Virus record (IMG/VR): IMGVR_UViG_3300003635_000006
Span: 1-47,447 of that record
Length of the DNA stretch: 47,447 nt
Origin: a virus
Reading direction: 5' to 3' (one strand)
Part shown: in pieces, positions 32,871 through 41,026 of the stretch
Layout: each line of letters starts with the position of its first letter
How positions within the stretch are numbered: the first letter of the stretch is position 1
The notes under the pieces: generated by a model
Told to the model about the DNA's origin: nothing
What the model saw: the letters and a program-made list of their open reading frames with translations, nothing else
The model's database searches: none
Translations under genes and position numbers: made by a program

Positions 32871-33909
32871 CTCATCCGACGGGCTGGGATGCGGCCACGC
32901 CCACGACGCCCGCCTGCTGGCAGAAGATGAACGGATCACGCGGGACGATGCGGCCACGTCGAACGTCACGGACCTTCGAAGGGCGCGGCAGAAGGCCCGC
33001 GGCGTGGTCCGCGGGATCGTCGACGCCATCCAGGCGTACCTGGCGACGCGTGGGATCAGTTCGATGCTGTCGTCGCCGGCCGGGGCGCGGCAGGCGAACC
33101 GCGCCATCACCGAACTGGCCAGCGAACGCTTCCGCGACGAACTGGTCAATTGGCTGGTTCAGCGGAATAAAACGACGATGGGGCGTTCAGCCCGCGACGC
33201 GTTCGATAAGATGACCCAGGGCGACCGCTTCCCTGACGATGACGAACTGACGGGCGTCCCGCAGTACGACGGGAATCTGGATCGGGAAGTCCTGCGGCAG
33301 ATTCGTCAAATCGATGCGGGCCTGCTGTACGACACGGAACTGGCCGAACAGTACGGCCTGGACGAACCGCTGGCCGAAAAACTGGGTGATCGGATCACGC
33401 GGACGCTTCGCCAGGGCGTCGCGCAGGACGCCAGTCCCGACGAACTGGCCCGTAGGGTGGAATACGTCCTGACGGACGGCCAGGCCGACGGACGGCAGGA
33501 ATCCGGCGTCAGCGGCCAGACGATCCAGTCGAAGGCCGAACTAATCGCCCACGACAGCGTCCAGGATGCGTACAATCAGGCCGCACGGGGGCGCTACCTG
33601 CGGAACGGCTTCCGCTATGGCGTGTACGACGCAGTCGTCGACACCGTGACGACGGACATCTGTCTGCGGATGAACGAACACGTCATCGACCTGCGGGATG
33701 ATCCGTACCTGGTCCCGCCCCTTCACCCGTACTGTCGGTCGGGGATCAGGCCGATCCTGGACCTGGGTGATCGATCCGTCCTGTCCAGGGATGACATCGC
33801 TGACGGCTTCCTGTCGACGATCATGTCGACGAAGTCGTACCGCCCGCCTGCGAACGTCGCCGGTCAGTTCCGGCCGACATCGCTGACACGGGAACGCGGA
33901 CAGGTCTGA
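32863..33909 (+). CDS. MuF-like minor head protein
   Basis: This 348-aa protein's C-terminal region, ELIAHDSVQDAYNQAARGRYL...VDTVTTDICLRMNEHVI...VPPLHPYCRSGIRPI, is the Mu F-like domain (conserved C...HPxCR), a minor capsid protein near the portal needed for head morphogenesis. The N-terminal helical part is typical. The ATG at 32863 follows GGGTGACACCG and overlaps the previous stop by ATGACTGA. Confidence 0.85.
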   Translation: MTDSSDGLGCGHAHDARLLAEDERITRDDAATSNVTDLRRARQKARGVVRGIVDAIQAYLATRGISSMLSSPAGARQANRAITELASERFRDELVNWLVQRNKTTMGRSARDAFDKMTQGDRFPDDDELTGVPQYDGNLDREVLRQIRQIDAGLLYDTELAEQYGLDEPLAEKLGDRITRTLRQGVAQDASPDELARRVEYVLTDGQADGRQESGVSGQTIQSKAELIAHDSVQDAYNQAARGRYLRNGFRYGVYDAVVDTVTTDICLRMNEHVIDLRDDPYLVPPLHPYCRSGIRPILDLGDRSVLSRDDIADGFLSTIMSTKSYRPPANVAGQFRPTSLTRERGQV

Positions 33910-33955
33910 CTGGGTGAACGAACAGTTTTCAAGTATCGTTCATAATACCGCGACG

Positions 33956-34432
33956 ATGTCAGGGACAGGTTCTGGCGGATCGTCGCCCGATGCGAAACTG
34001 TTCGGGCGGCGGCCGTGGGCGGATAAGGAAGCGCGTGAACTGCTGAACGACATCAGTCGCTGGATTCAGATGAACCAGCCGGACGCGGTCGACGACCCGG
34101 CCGATCCGTCGCTGGCCGACGTGATCACCTGCGCCGACGCGGCGATGGATCACGCGGATGATGCTGATCCGAAGGTGACGACGCTGTCGGGCCTGATGCG
34201 TGATGGGCTGAACTACCAGGAAGCCGTGACCTGGTACTGGTATCGGTTCTGCGACTTCACGCTGGCCGAAATCGTCTTCGCCATCGAAGGGCGGGACACG
34301 GGCGGCGACCCGGAAGAACGGCGGAACCAGGTCCGATCCGTCCTTCGGACCCTGACGGACGCGGCGGGGAAGATTCCGGACGCGGACCCGTCCGAAGTGC
34401 CTGACATCAGCGACATCCATGATCCCAACTGA
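33956..34432 (+). CDS. Helix-turn-helix-like protein in head module
   Basis: This 158-aa protein's C-terminal half, NYQEAVTWYWYRFCDFTLAEIVFAIEGRD..EERRNQVRSVLRTLTDAAG, resembles a sigma-like or terminase-like helix-turn-helix. A GTG at 33914 would add 14 residues, but the A+T-rich stretch 33925-33949 looks like a promoter, so ATG 33956 is preferred. It may be a late regulator embedded in the structural operon, or a misplaced packaging protein. Overlaps the next gene by 14 bases. Confidence 0.55.
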   Translation: MSGTGSGGSSPDAKLFGRRPWADKEARELLNDISRWIQMNQPDAVDDPADPSLADVITCADAAMDHADDADPKVTTLSGLMRDGLNYQEAVTWYWYRFCDFTLAEIVFAIEGRDTGGDPEERRNQVRSVLRTLTDAAGKIPDADPSEVPDISDIHDPN

Positions 34433-35255
34433 CCTACTGCCGATCATCCGACTGATCGAACAGAACCCCGAACCGCTGGCGGGCGGCATCGTCACGGTCT
34501 TCGGGCTGATTTACCGGCGGTATATGGGCCGCCGGCTGTCGTCCCGGACGATGATGTTCCTGAAGACCTTCCTGATCCACCTGATCCGGCGCGTGATCAC
34601 CCGCGTCGATCCGGCGAAGACGAAGGCGTCCAGGAACAGGAACACGCTGGAATCCGACGGCGACCCTGAAACACGGAAGCCGCCGCAGAAGGCCGAACGA
34701 AACCGCGAAACGCTGGAATCCGACGGCGAAGCGGCGAAGTACGACGTGACGATCCATACCAGTAAGTCCCTGGCGAAGTCGCGGGGACGGACGGCTGAAC
34801 GCGTCATCGCGCAGGCCCTGGCCCGGAACCTGGACCGGGCGGGCGTCGGCTATCGCATCGCCTACGGGTTCGAACGGACGCCAGACACGTCCGAAGTCCA
34901 GACGGACGACGGCGTCGTCAGTACGGACGTTCTGAATTGGTGGAAGGACGAACCCCGCGAATACACGGCCGCAGATTCGAATCTTCTGCTGGTCGACAAT
35001 AACGGCGGCGGCTGGGGCGCACAGACTGGGAAGTTCGCCATCAGCGGCGCGAACCGGATCGACCGCTTCGTGAACATCCCGGAATCCCTGGACTGTCCGA
35101 AGACGCTGACGAACTACGGCGTGGCGAACATCCGCGCCGGCATCCACGAATTCGGCCACAACGTCGGCGGCAGTCACGACACGCCGATGCTGAACCCATC
35201 GCCGTCGATCCGGTACACCCAGGCGATGATCGACATCCTGCGCGGCGACGCCTGA
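34419..35255 (+). CDS. Membrane-anchored metzincin-motif protease, putative
   Basis: In this 278-aa protein residues about 17-50 include a hydrophobic segment (AGGIVTVFGLIYRRY) and MMFLKTFLIHLI, probably a membrane anchor. After a repeat-like basic region (two NRxTLESDG copies), the C-terminal domain ends with HEFGHNVGGSHD (243-254), an HExxHxxGxxH/D zinc site of the metzincin clan. A downstream Met-turn is plausible at TPMLNPS. It may process capsid proteins, cut host surface proteins, or act in entry. Protease activity is inferred from the motif. Confidence 0.7.
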   Translation: MIPTDLLPIIRLIEQNPEPLAGGIVTVFGLIYRRYMGRRLSSRTMMFLKTFLIHLIRRVITRVDPAKTKASRNRNTLESDGDPETRKPPQKAERNRETLESDGEAAKYDVTIHTSKSLAKSRGRTAERVIAQALARNLDRAGVGYRIAYGFERTPDTSEVQTDDGVVSTDVLNWWKDEPREYTAADSNLLLVDNNGGGWGAQTGKFAISGANRIDRFVNIPESLDCPKTLTNYGVANIRAGIHEFGHNVGGSHDTPMLNPSPSIRYTQAMIDILRGDA

Positions 35256-35265
35256 AACGGCCAGC

Positions 35266-35284
35266 GCGTCACGGTTCTTTATAC
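35266..35284 (+). promoter_or_regulatory. Late promoter GCGTCACG + TTTATAC
   Basis: GCGTC, seven bases, TTTATAC; the ATG at 35314 is about 30 bases downstream. It starts the capsid operon (protease/scaffold, decoration, major capsid). Confidence 0.75.
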
Positions 35285-35313
35285 GCGACGACCGGGAACC
35301 GACAGGTGTACCC

Positions 35314-36759
35314 ATGACTTCGAACCGACGCCAGGCCGTGGTCAGATTCCGCGCCCTGGCGGCCGCTTTGGGCCAGGATGGGGCGTACCGTCTGTCGGCC
35401 CGAAACGGGTACACAGACGACGACATCCCCGACCCGCCGGACCCGGTCACAGCCACGTCCGAAGCCGACAGCGTCGATCCGGACGATCCGATCACGCTGT
35501 CCGCGGAAGACGGGGACGTGTCCCTGGGTGGGATCATCTGGGGCGCAGGTGATCACGACCTGGCGCTGGGTGGCGAACCCACGCCGGTCAGGGTCCCTGA
35601 AGATTCGATCCAGCCGACCTTCGAAGCCCTGATGGAAGACGTACAGCGGGGCGACGTGACGCTGGGGTTCGATCACCCTGGCCAGAACAGCGTCGCCGCG
35701 CAGACAGGGATCGTCGACATCGGCGTCGCTGACGAAGTGGCGCTGGACGCCGACGGCCGGAACATCGTCCTGACGGATTCAGAACTGACGAACGACAACG
35801 CCCTTCAGGCGGCCGCGGACGGGGCGTTCGACGACCTGGACTGGTCAATTGTGGCCGACGTGGCCGTCCGACGCGACCAGAACGGCGACATCGTCACGGA
35901 AGACGGGCGCGTCATGATCGACGCCGCCCGCATCCGTCGGATCGACGCGGTGAACACCGGGGCCGTGGATGCGGCCAGCATCGAACGAACGCGTGACGCC
36001 CTGCCAGAACTTCAGAACGGCAGTCAGACTGTCCGGCAGGCCGCCAGCGCGTCGAACCCAACCGAAGCCGTCCAGGCGCTAAGAGCGTCCGCGACGGCGA
36101 TTTCTGAACACATGAACGGAACCAACATCGACCCGAACGTCGATGACCTGGACGAAGCCCGCGACCAGTTGGAAGCGGCGGCGTCCATCATCGACGACCA
36201 GGAAGACGAACTGGAAACGGCCAAAGCGAAGGCGACAGGCTTCCAGCGGCTGATCGAAGCCCACGACATCGACGTGGACGACTTCGAAACCGCGGAAGCC
36301 GCCGCGCAGGCCGTGATCGACGAACAGACTGACGACATCCGCCAGGACATCGCTGAACTGGAAGCGGACCTGGCGCAGTACGACACGGACGACGCTGACA
36401 GCCGCGCTGACGACCTGGCCGGGAACAGCCCGGCCGAACTGACGGCGATGCTGAACGAACGCAAAGCGACCGCGTTCGACGTTCAGCAGAACCGCCAGCA
36501 GAAGGGTCGGGCGGCCGCGAAGGACGACCAGACCGGCCGCGTGAACGGATCGGGCGGCTTCAAGTCCGGGAACACGGACGAAGACGCCGACGACCTGGCC
36601 CTGTCTGCGATGGACGGGAAGGACCGGATCGAAGCCGAAGCGTCCGGGAAGTCGCCGGCCGAATACGTCCGGGATCGATACGGCGTCGAAGCCGGCCAGC
36701 ACGACAGCGCCGACAGCATCCGCCAGGAAATCATGGACGCCATCGGGGGTGACGCCTGA
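35314..36759 (+). CDS. Prohead protease and scaffold fusion (Mu gpI-like)
   Basis: In this 481-aa protein residues about 60-220 (TLSAEDGDVSLGGIIWGAG, RGDVTLGFDHPGQ, DDLDWSIVADVAVRRDQNGD, RIRRIDAVNTGAVDAASI) follow the Mu-I-type prohead protease pattern, with a candidate catalytic His at FDHP (about 120). The rest is an acidic coiled coil (QLEAAASIIDDQEDELETAKAK, IAELEADLAQYD), typical of scaffolding that is digested in maturation. It overlaps the decoration gene by one base, and the major capsid gene follows, the usual order. Confidence 0.8.
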   Translation: MTSNRRQAVVRFRALAAALGQDGAYRLSARNGYTDDDIPDPPDPVTATSEADSVDPDDPITLSAEDGDVSLGGIIWGAGDHDLALGGEPTPVRVPEDSIQPTFEALMEDVQRGDVTLGFDHPGQNSVAAQTGIVDIGVADEVALDADGRNIVLTDSELTNDNALQAAADGAFDDLDWSIVADVAVRRDQNGDIVTEDGRVMIDAARIRRIDAVNTGAVDAASIERTRDALPELQNGSQTVRQAASASNPTEAVQALRASATAISEHMNGTNIDPNVDDLDEARDQLEAAASIIDDQEDELETAKAKATGFQRLIEAHDIDVDDFETAEAAAQAVIDEQTDDIRQDIAELEADLAQYDTDDADSRADDLAGNSPAELTAMLNERKATAFDVQQNRQQKGRAAAKDDQTGRVNGSGGFKSGNTDEDADDLALSAMDGKDRIEAEASGKSPAEYVRDRYGVEAGQHDSADSIRQEIMDAIGGDA

Positions 36760-37199
36760 TGTCTGGGGACACCCTGCTGTTCATGCCTGGCGACGAAGTC
36801 CCGGTCGACATCCAGGACCAGGGGAACGGCCTTCCGTCCCGCCGTGACGTGGTCGAAATCACCGGGGAAGGGACGCACCTGACGGAAGTCGGGATCGTCA
36901 ATTCCCAGGGTGACGAAGGGATCGGGATCGTCACCGATGTCGCGTCTGACGAAGACGGGAACGCGGTCGCTGGACCGGGGACGATCCTGATCACGAAGCC
37001 CGTCGCCATCCTGGAAGAATCCACGGATGGATCGACGGCGGCAGGCGACGAAGTCCAGGAAGACGCAGGGGGTGGGCTGGTCGGGTTCGACGGCGCGACG
37101 ACCCAGACCAGTACCCCGCTGGGTCAGGTCTTCGCGGCGAACGCCGGGAAGTACGGCTTCGGGAAAGGTAACACGGTCGCAGTCGCGCTTTACAGGTAG
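36759..37199 (+). CDS. Head decoration protein
   Basis: This 146-aa protein, small and beta-rich with Gly/Asp loops (LLFMPGDEVPVDIQ, GTILITKPVAILEE, GLVGFDGATTQT), matches lambda gpD-like decoration proteins in size and in its position between scaffold and capsid genes. It should stabilise the expanded capsid. Identification is by context and pattern. Confidence 0.7.
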   Translation: MSGDTLLFMPGDEVPVDIQDQGNGLPSRRDVVEITGEGTHLTEVGIVNSQGDEGIGIVTDVASDEDGNAVAGPGTILITKPVAILEESTDGSTAAGDEVQEDAGGGLVGFDGATTQTSTPLGQVFAANAGKYGFGKGNTVAVALYR

Positions 37200-37204
37200 A
37201 ATCC

Positions 37205-38302
37205 ATGCCATTCACACTTCAGGACGCGAATCTCCATTCGCCCGAAGCGGTGATGAACCGTATCGTCCGCCAAATCGACCAGATGGACGACGAAGGTCGT
37301 CTGATCACGAACGACATCTTCCCGCTGGTCGAACTGTCGGACAGTCATGAAAAACACTTCACCCACGTCGGCATCCGGCCGGGGATGCGGCAGACTTCCC
37401 TGGCGTCGGAATCCCCCATCGGTGACATCGAAGGGCTGGGTGAACGGGACGTGTCGGTGGAAACGTTCAAGAAGAAGATTCAGCCCGAAAAGGGGGTGGA
37501 CACCGAACTGAACAGTCAGATGGAAATCCTGAACCTGTTCAACGCGGTGTCTGACGCCCTGATGGGAGACATCCTGCTGACGCGGGCGGAAATCGCCTGG
37601 CGCGGCCTGGGGCCGCTGGAAGGGATGATCGGCCAGAACGGCGACGACACCCACAGCGAAATCGACAGTTCGCACGTCGCCACGCCGGGGACGGCGTACA
37701 GCGACACGGCGAACAGTACGCCGATCACCGACTTCATCGACGCCGAATTCCGGATCAACGAAGACGGATCGGCGCTGGGTCGGGCGGGCCAGATGACCGG
37801 CTACCTGACGCCGTCGATCCTGCGCGACCTGAAACTGAACGACGACATCCAGTCCGAATACGACAAAGTTCGGGCGCTGTCGCAGACCCAACTGACCGAC
37901 GCCTTCCAGATCGACCGACTGCGCGTCGTCCGGACGCAGATCGTCCGGCGGAACGCGAACGGCGAACCCATCGACGAAGCCGGGAACACGGTCGACAACC
38001 TGGAAGACGCGGCGCGTGACAACGTTCTGGAACCCTACGATCCGGGCGCTGACACCCAGCGCCGGAACATCGTCGTCGGCGCACCGGGCCAGGTCAGCGC
38101 CTTCATGCCGTGGTTCATGGACCGCCTGGCCGAACGCGGCGACGCGGCCCCCGACGGGGACGTGTCCGTCGACGCGACGAACGGCTGGATGACGCAGACC
38201 TGGACCGACAACGACCCGCTGGCGACGTGGTTCAAAGCCGCGCAGGAAGTCGGCTTCCACGTCACCCGCGGCGACAACTGGTACGTGATCCAGGACATCT
38301 GA
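37205..38302 (+). CDS. Major capsid protein (HK97 fold)
   Basis: This 365-aa protein has a helical N-arm (HSPEAVMNRIVRQIDQMDDEGRL), central strands with VETFKKKIQPEKGVDTELNSQ, a long helix (LNLFNAVSDALMGDILL) and a C-terminal ATWFKAAQEVGFHVTRGDNWYVIQDI, the usual closing pattern of HK97-like capsid proteins. Its place after the scaffold/protease and decoration genes fits. Expected about 40 kDa, cut at the N-arm during maturation if the protease acts on it. Confidence 0.85.
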   Translation: MPFTLQDANLHSPEAVMNRIVRQIDQMDDEGRLITNDIFPLVELSDSHEKHFTHVGIRPGMRQTSLASESPIGDIEGLGERDVSVETFKKKIQPEKGVDTELNSQMEILNLFNAVSDALMGDILLTRAEIAWRGLGPLEGMIGQNGDDTHSEIDSSHVATPGTAYSDTANSTPITDFIDAEFRINEDGSALGRAGQMTGYLTPSILRDLKLNDDIQSEYDKVRALSQTQLTDAFQIDRLRVVRTQIVRRNANGEPIDEAGNTVDNLEDAARDNVLEPYDPGADTQRRNIVVGAPGQVSAFMPWFMDRLAERGDAAPDGDVSVDATNGWMTQTWTDNDPLATWFKAAQEVGFHVTRGDNWYVIQDI

Positions 38303-38304
38303 TC

Positions 38305-38727
38305 ATGGCTGAACTGCGATGGCCTGATCACCGCGGCCGGTTCGTCGATCACGACCCAGACCGGGTCCAGGCGGTCGACGGCGACGACGCCAGCCCGCCG
38401 ATGGTCGTCCGTCCGGGCGACGTGATCAGCGCCGACGACAGCGAAGTCGTCGACCACTACATCGGCAGGGGCTTCGACCGCGTCGACGACGACAGCGACG
38501 ACGCTGGCGGCCCTGACGGCGACGCTGACACAGACGACGAACAGGCCGACACGGACAGCGGCTTCGACGCCGAAACGTTCGTCGACCGGACGCCCGTGGC
38601 GGACGTGGTCGACGACATCGAAGCCGGAAAGGCCGACGGCCATCTGGACGCCGTGGCAGACGCGGACGGCCGCGCCACGACCCAGAAGGCGGTCGAAGAC
38701 AGGAAGGCCGAAATTGGGGGCGACTGA
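38305..38727 (+). CDS. Acidic head-associated protein
   Basis: This 140-aa, very acidic protein has a central stretch almost without hydrophobic residues. The C-terminal VDRTPVADVVDDIEAGKADGH...TTQKAVEDRKAEI is a small helical domain resembling HeH/LEM-type or Rho-N-like pairs seen in phage head proteins. It follows the capsid gene directly. The exact role is unknown. Confidence 0.65.
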   Translation: MAELRWPDHRGRFVDHDPDRVQAVDGDDASPPMVVRPGDVISADDSEVVDHYIGRGFDRVDDDSDDAGGPDGDADTDDEQADTDSGFDAETFVDRTPVADVVDDIEAGKADGHLDAVADADGRATTQKAVEDRKAEIGGD

Positions 38728-38732
38728 TCCCG

Positions 38733-39149
38733 ATGGTCGGGCTGTCTGACGCCATCTGGATTTACCAGAACAGCGGCCCGGCCCTGCTGGTCATCCTTAT
38801 CCTGGGTGGCGGGTACGTCTGGAAACACGAAGTCCAGCCCCGCCTGAACGACCTGGAACGGACGCAGGAAGAACGCGGGGATCGGTGGGAAGATCACCGG
38901 GTCGACGCCCGCGAACGCATCCTGCTGATCGACGACGCGCATGAACGCGTCGACCAGGTCGAAGACGCCATCCAGCGGCTTCAGGACCGTCTGCGCGACA
39001 TCGAACAGGCGTATGCGCGGGATCACGGCGAAGCCGTCCCCGACCGCTTCACGGACCTGGACGACTTCGCCCGCGGCGACGGCGAACAGCAGGAAGACTT
39101 CGTCCGCGGCGGCGGCAGTTCTGATCAGGGTGATCCAGCCGATGACTGA
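38733..39149 (+). CDS. Single-span membrane protein with coiled coil
   Basis: In this 138-aa protein residues about 15-31 (GPALLVILILGGGYVW) form a membrane helix, followed by a long heptad helix (NDLERTQEERGDRWEDHR, IDDAHERVDQVEDAIQRL). The layout resembles phage spanin or holin-like accessory proteins but haloarchaeal lysis genes are not known, so the role stays open. GGTGATCCAG near its end serves the next gene. Confidence 0.65.
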   Translation: MVGLSDAIWIYQNSGPALLVILILGGGYVWKHEVQPRLNDLERTQEERGDRWEDHRVDARERILLIDDAHERVDQVEDAIQRLQDRLRDIEQAYARDHGEAVPDRFTDLDDFARGDGEQQEDFVRGGGSSDQGDPADD

Positions 39150-39606
39150 AGTCACAGACGCCGACCTGGGGAAAGAAAAGTGGTGTACGACCGAACAGGT
39201 TCGGGACCGTTTCCAGTTGGAAATCGGGAACCAGGAACCCGACTTCGAAGGTCGGATCGTCGAAGCCACAGACGCCATCCAGGCTGATTGGGCTGAAGCG
39301 ACCGGGAAGGCCATCCCGGACGACCTGCCGGCTGATGTCCCGGACCTACTTCAGTACGCCACAGCCTACGAAGCGGCCAGTCAGGCCCACCTTCACTTCG
39401 CGCAGAACATCAGCGGCGACAACGACGGGGACCAGCGCCACGTCTTCCTGTCGCGGAAGTCCGAATCCATGTTCGACCGCTGGAAGAAACAGGCCGACCT
39501 GGACCCTGGATCGGAACAGTCGGGCGATGCGTCCGACACCGTGACAGGCCAGTCCGGCGTGATCGGCGGCGAAGACCGATCACCCATCGATAGGGGTGGG
39601 TTCTGA
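39142..39606 (+). CDS. Head-tail connector (adaptor) protein
   Basis: In this 154-aa protein helices (CTTEQVRDRFQLEIGN, FEGRIVEATDAIQADWAEATG, VPDLLQYATAYEAASQAHLHF) match the all-helical HK97 gp6-like adaptor that docks under the portal. Position after the capsid and before the gp10-like protein agrees. The start at 39142 uses the ATGACTGA overlap. Confidence 0.75.
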   Translation: MTEVTDADLGKEKWCTTEQVRDRFQLEIGNQEPDFEGRIVEATDAIQADWAEATGKAIPDDLPADVPDLLQYATAYEAASQAHLHFAQNISGDNDGDQRHVFLSRKSESMFDRWKKQADLDPGSEQSGDASDTVTGQSGVIGGEDRSPIDRGGF

Positions 39607-40136
39607 TGGCGAAGAACCGCCTGTCCCTGGGGATCGACGTGGACAGCGCGGTCCGCCAGATGGACGGCGCGGAAGACGCCATCGACGACGGCGCATCGTC
39701 AGCCGTCCGTCAGTTGGCTGTCCTGGCCGAAGCGTCGATGAAGGACGAAGTCCCCGAAGGATCGGGCGACACGCGTGACAGCATCGACACGCGCTTCAGA
39801 CGGGGCGGGAAGACCGCGAACGTCGGGGCGCGGAAGCGGACCCAGGACGGCGACCTGCTGGCCGAAATCATCGTCGAAGGGACCGACGGATCGTCTTACG
39901 ACCCGTCCGTCGGCCTGGCCCGCTTCCTGGGGAAGCGGATGGAAGACTGGGCGCGGACGAAGACCGGCGACGCACAGAACGCGTACCCCATCGCCTGGTC
40001 GATCATCAGGGACGGCCACGCGACCCTGCCGAACCCGTTCGTCGACCGATCCCTGGACGACTGGGAAGACCGCGTCGATGACGTGGCTGGGACTGAAATC
40101 CGGCAGGCGCTGTACGACCTGATGGGTGGTCGCTGA
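39606..40136 (+). CDS. HK97 gp10-like head closure/tail-completion protein
   Basis: This 176-aa protein (DDGASSAVRQLAVLAEASMKDEVPEGSGDTRDSI...GLARFLGKRM...LPNPFVDRSLDDW) has the pattern of HK97 gp10 proteins: helix, then loops with SGxTRxSI and a C-terminal NPF motif. It joins head and tail. One-base overlaps on both sides. Confidence 0.8.
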   Translation: MAKNRLSLGIDVDSAVRQMDGAEDAIDDGASSAVRQLAVLAEASMKDEVPEGSGDTRDSIDTRFRRGGKTANVGARKRTQDGDLLAEIIVEGTDGSSYDPSVGLARFLGKRMEDWARTKTGDAQNAYPIAWSIIRDGHATLPNPFVDRSLDDWEDRVDDVAGTEIRQALYDLMGGR

Positions 40137-40633
40137 TGCCGATGGACCTGTCCAGCCCGCAGGGCTTTAACCAGTTCTGGGAAGACACGGTCGAACAGTT
40201 CCGGGCTGAAGCCATCGATGATCACCTGAACGGCGGGAACCTGGATGTCGTGAACGATCACGTCACCGGCCCCGTCGATCAGAACACCCTGGCGGCGCAT
40301 TACGCGTATCCAGTCATCTGGACCATCGCCCTGAACCACAGCCCGAACTATGCGACCACAGCGACCGATCAGGGCGTCCTGTCCGTCCGCGCCGTGGCGT
40401 TCGCATCCGACACCGACGCCGAAACGGCGCTGTCGAAGGCGCGAACCCTGGGTGGGCGGATGGTAAACAACGTCGAAGGGTCAGCCCTGGTCGACGATCA
40501 GGGCGACGCCCACGCGGCGAACGTCCGCCTGATCGACTTTCAACTGGACAGCCGCCCTGTCACCGGCCAGGGGGCGCAGGTGAAGTTCTGCGAAATCCAG
40601 TTCGGGATCGATGTCGAACGCCGGTATCCGTAA
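40136..40633 (+). CDS. Tail terminator-like protein
   Basis: This 165-aa protein, with alternating strands and helices (YAYPVIWTIALNH, DQGVLSVRAVAFASDTDAETAL, VRLIDFQLDSR), follows the gp10-like gene and precedes the tail tube, where the tail terminator usually lies. Identified by position and size; no strict signature. Confidence 0.65.
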   Translation: MPMDLSSPQGFNQFWEDTVEQFRAEAIDDHLNGGNLDVVNDHVTGPVDQNTLAAHYAYPVIWTIALNHSPNYATTATDQGVLSVRAVAFASDTDAETALSKARTLGGRMVNNVEGSALVDDQGDAHAANVRLIDFQLDSRPVTGQGAQVKFCEIQFGIDVERRYP

Positions 40634-40643
40634 CCTTCGAACC

Positions 40644-40979
40644 ATGCCACGAAACCTTCCGACCGACGACGCGGACGCCCACGACTTCATCCAGTTCCGG
40701 GGGCCGCAGACATCGGTCACGCACGACGACACCGGCATCCGCTTCACGACTGTCGAACGCGGCGGGCTGATGGCGCACGAAGCCGTCCCCGTCGTCGATG
40801 ACGATGTCGATCCGGCCGACGCGCCGGACGACGCCGTCCTTCGAAGCGTGGCGGAAGCCCTGGTCGAACAGAACCCCCTGGTCTGCTGGGGCGTCGCCTG
40901 CGAAGTCTGCGGCGACGTTTTCGACAGCCCCCAGGCGGCGAACAGCCATCTGTCGTCCCACGCGGACGACGGGGGCTGA
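40644..40979 (+). CDS. C2H2 zinc-finger protein
   Basis: In this 111-aa protein the C-terminus has CEVCGDVFDSPQAANSHLSSH (positions split here only by description): C-x2-C-x12-H-x3-H, a classical C2H2 finger. The N-terminus IQFRGPQTSVTHDDTGIRFTTVE is beta-like. It lies between tail terminator and tail tube. It may bind nucleic acid or be structural. The ATG at 40644 avoids a long overlap with the previous gene. Confidence 0.7.
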   Translation: MPRNLPTDDADAHDFIQFRGPQTSVTHDDTGIRFTTVERGGLMAHEAVPVVDDDVDPADAPDDAVLRSVAEALVEQNPLVCWGVACEVCGDVFDSPQAANSHLSSHADDGG

Positions 40980-40985
40980 CCACCA

Positions 40986-41003
40986 CGTCACGGCCGCTTT
41001 AGA
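40986..41003 (+). promoter_or_regulatory. Late promoter ACGTCACG + CTTTAGA
   Basis: CGTCACG with CTTTAGA at the same spacing as other copies; ATG of the tail tube at 41027, 23 bases after the box. Confidence 0.65.
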
Positions 41004-41026
41004 ACCCACGACACACAGACAACATC

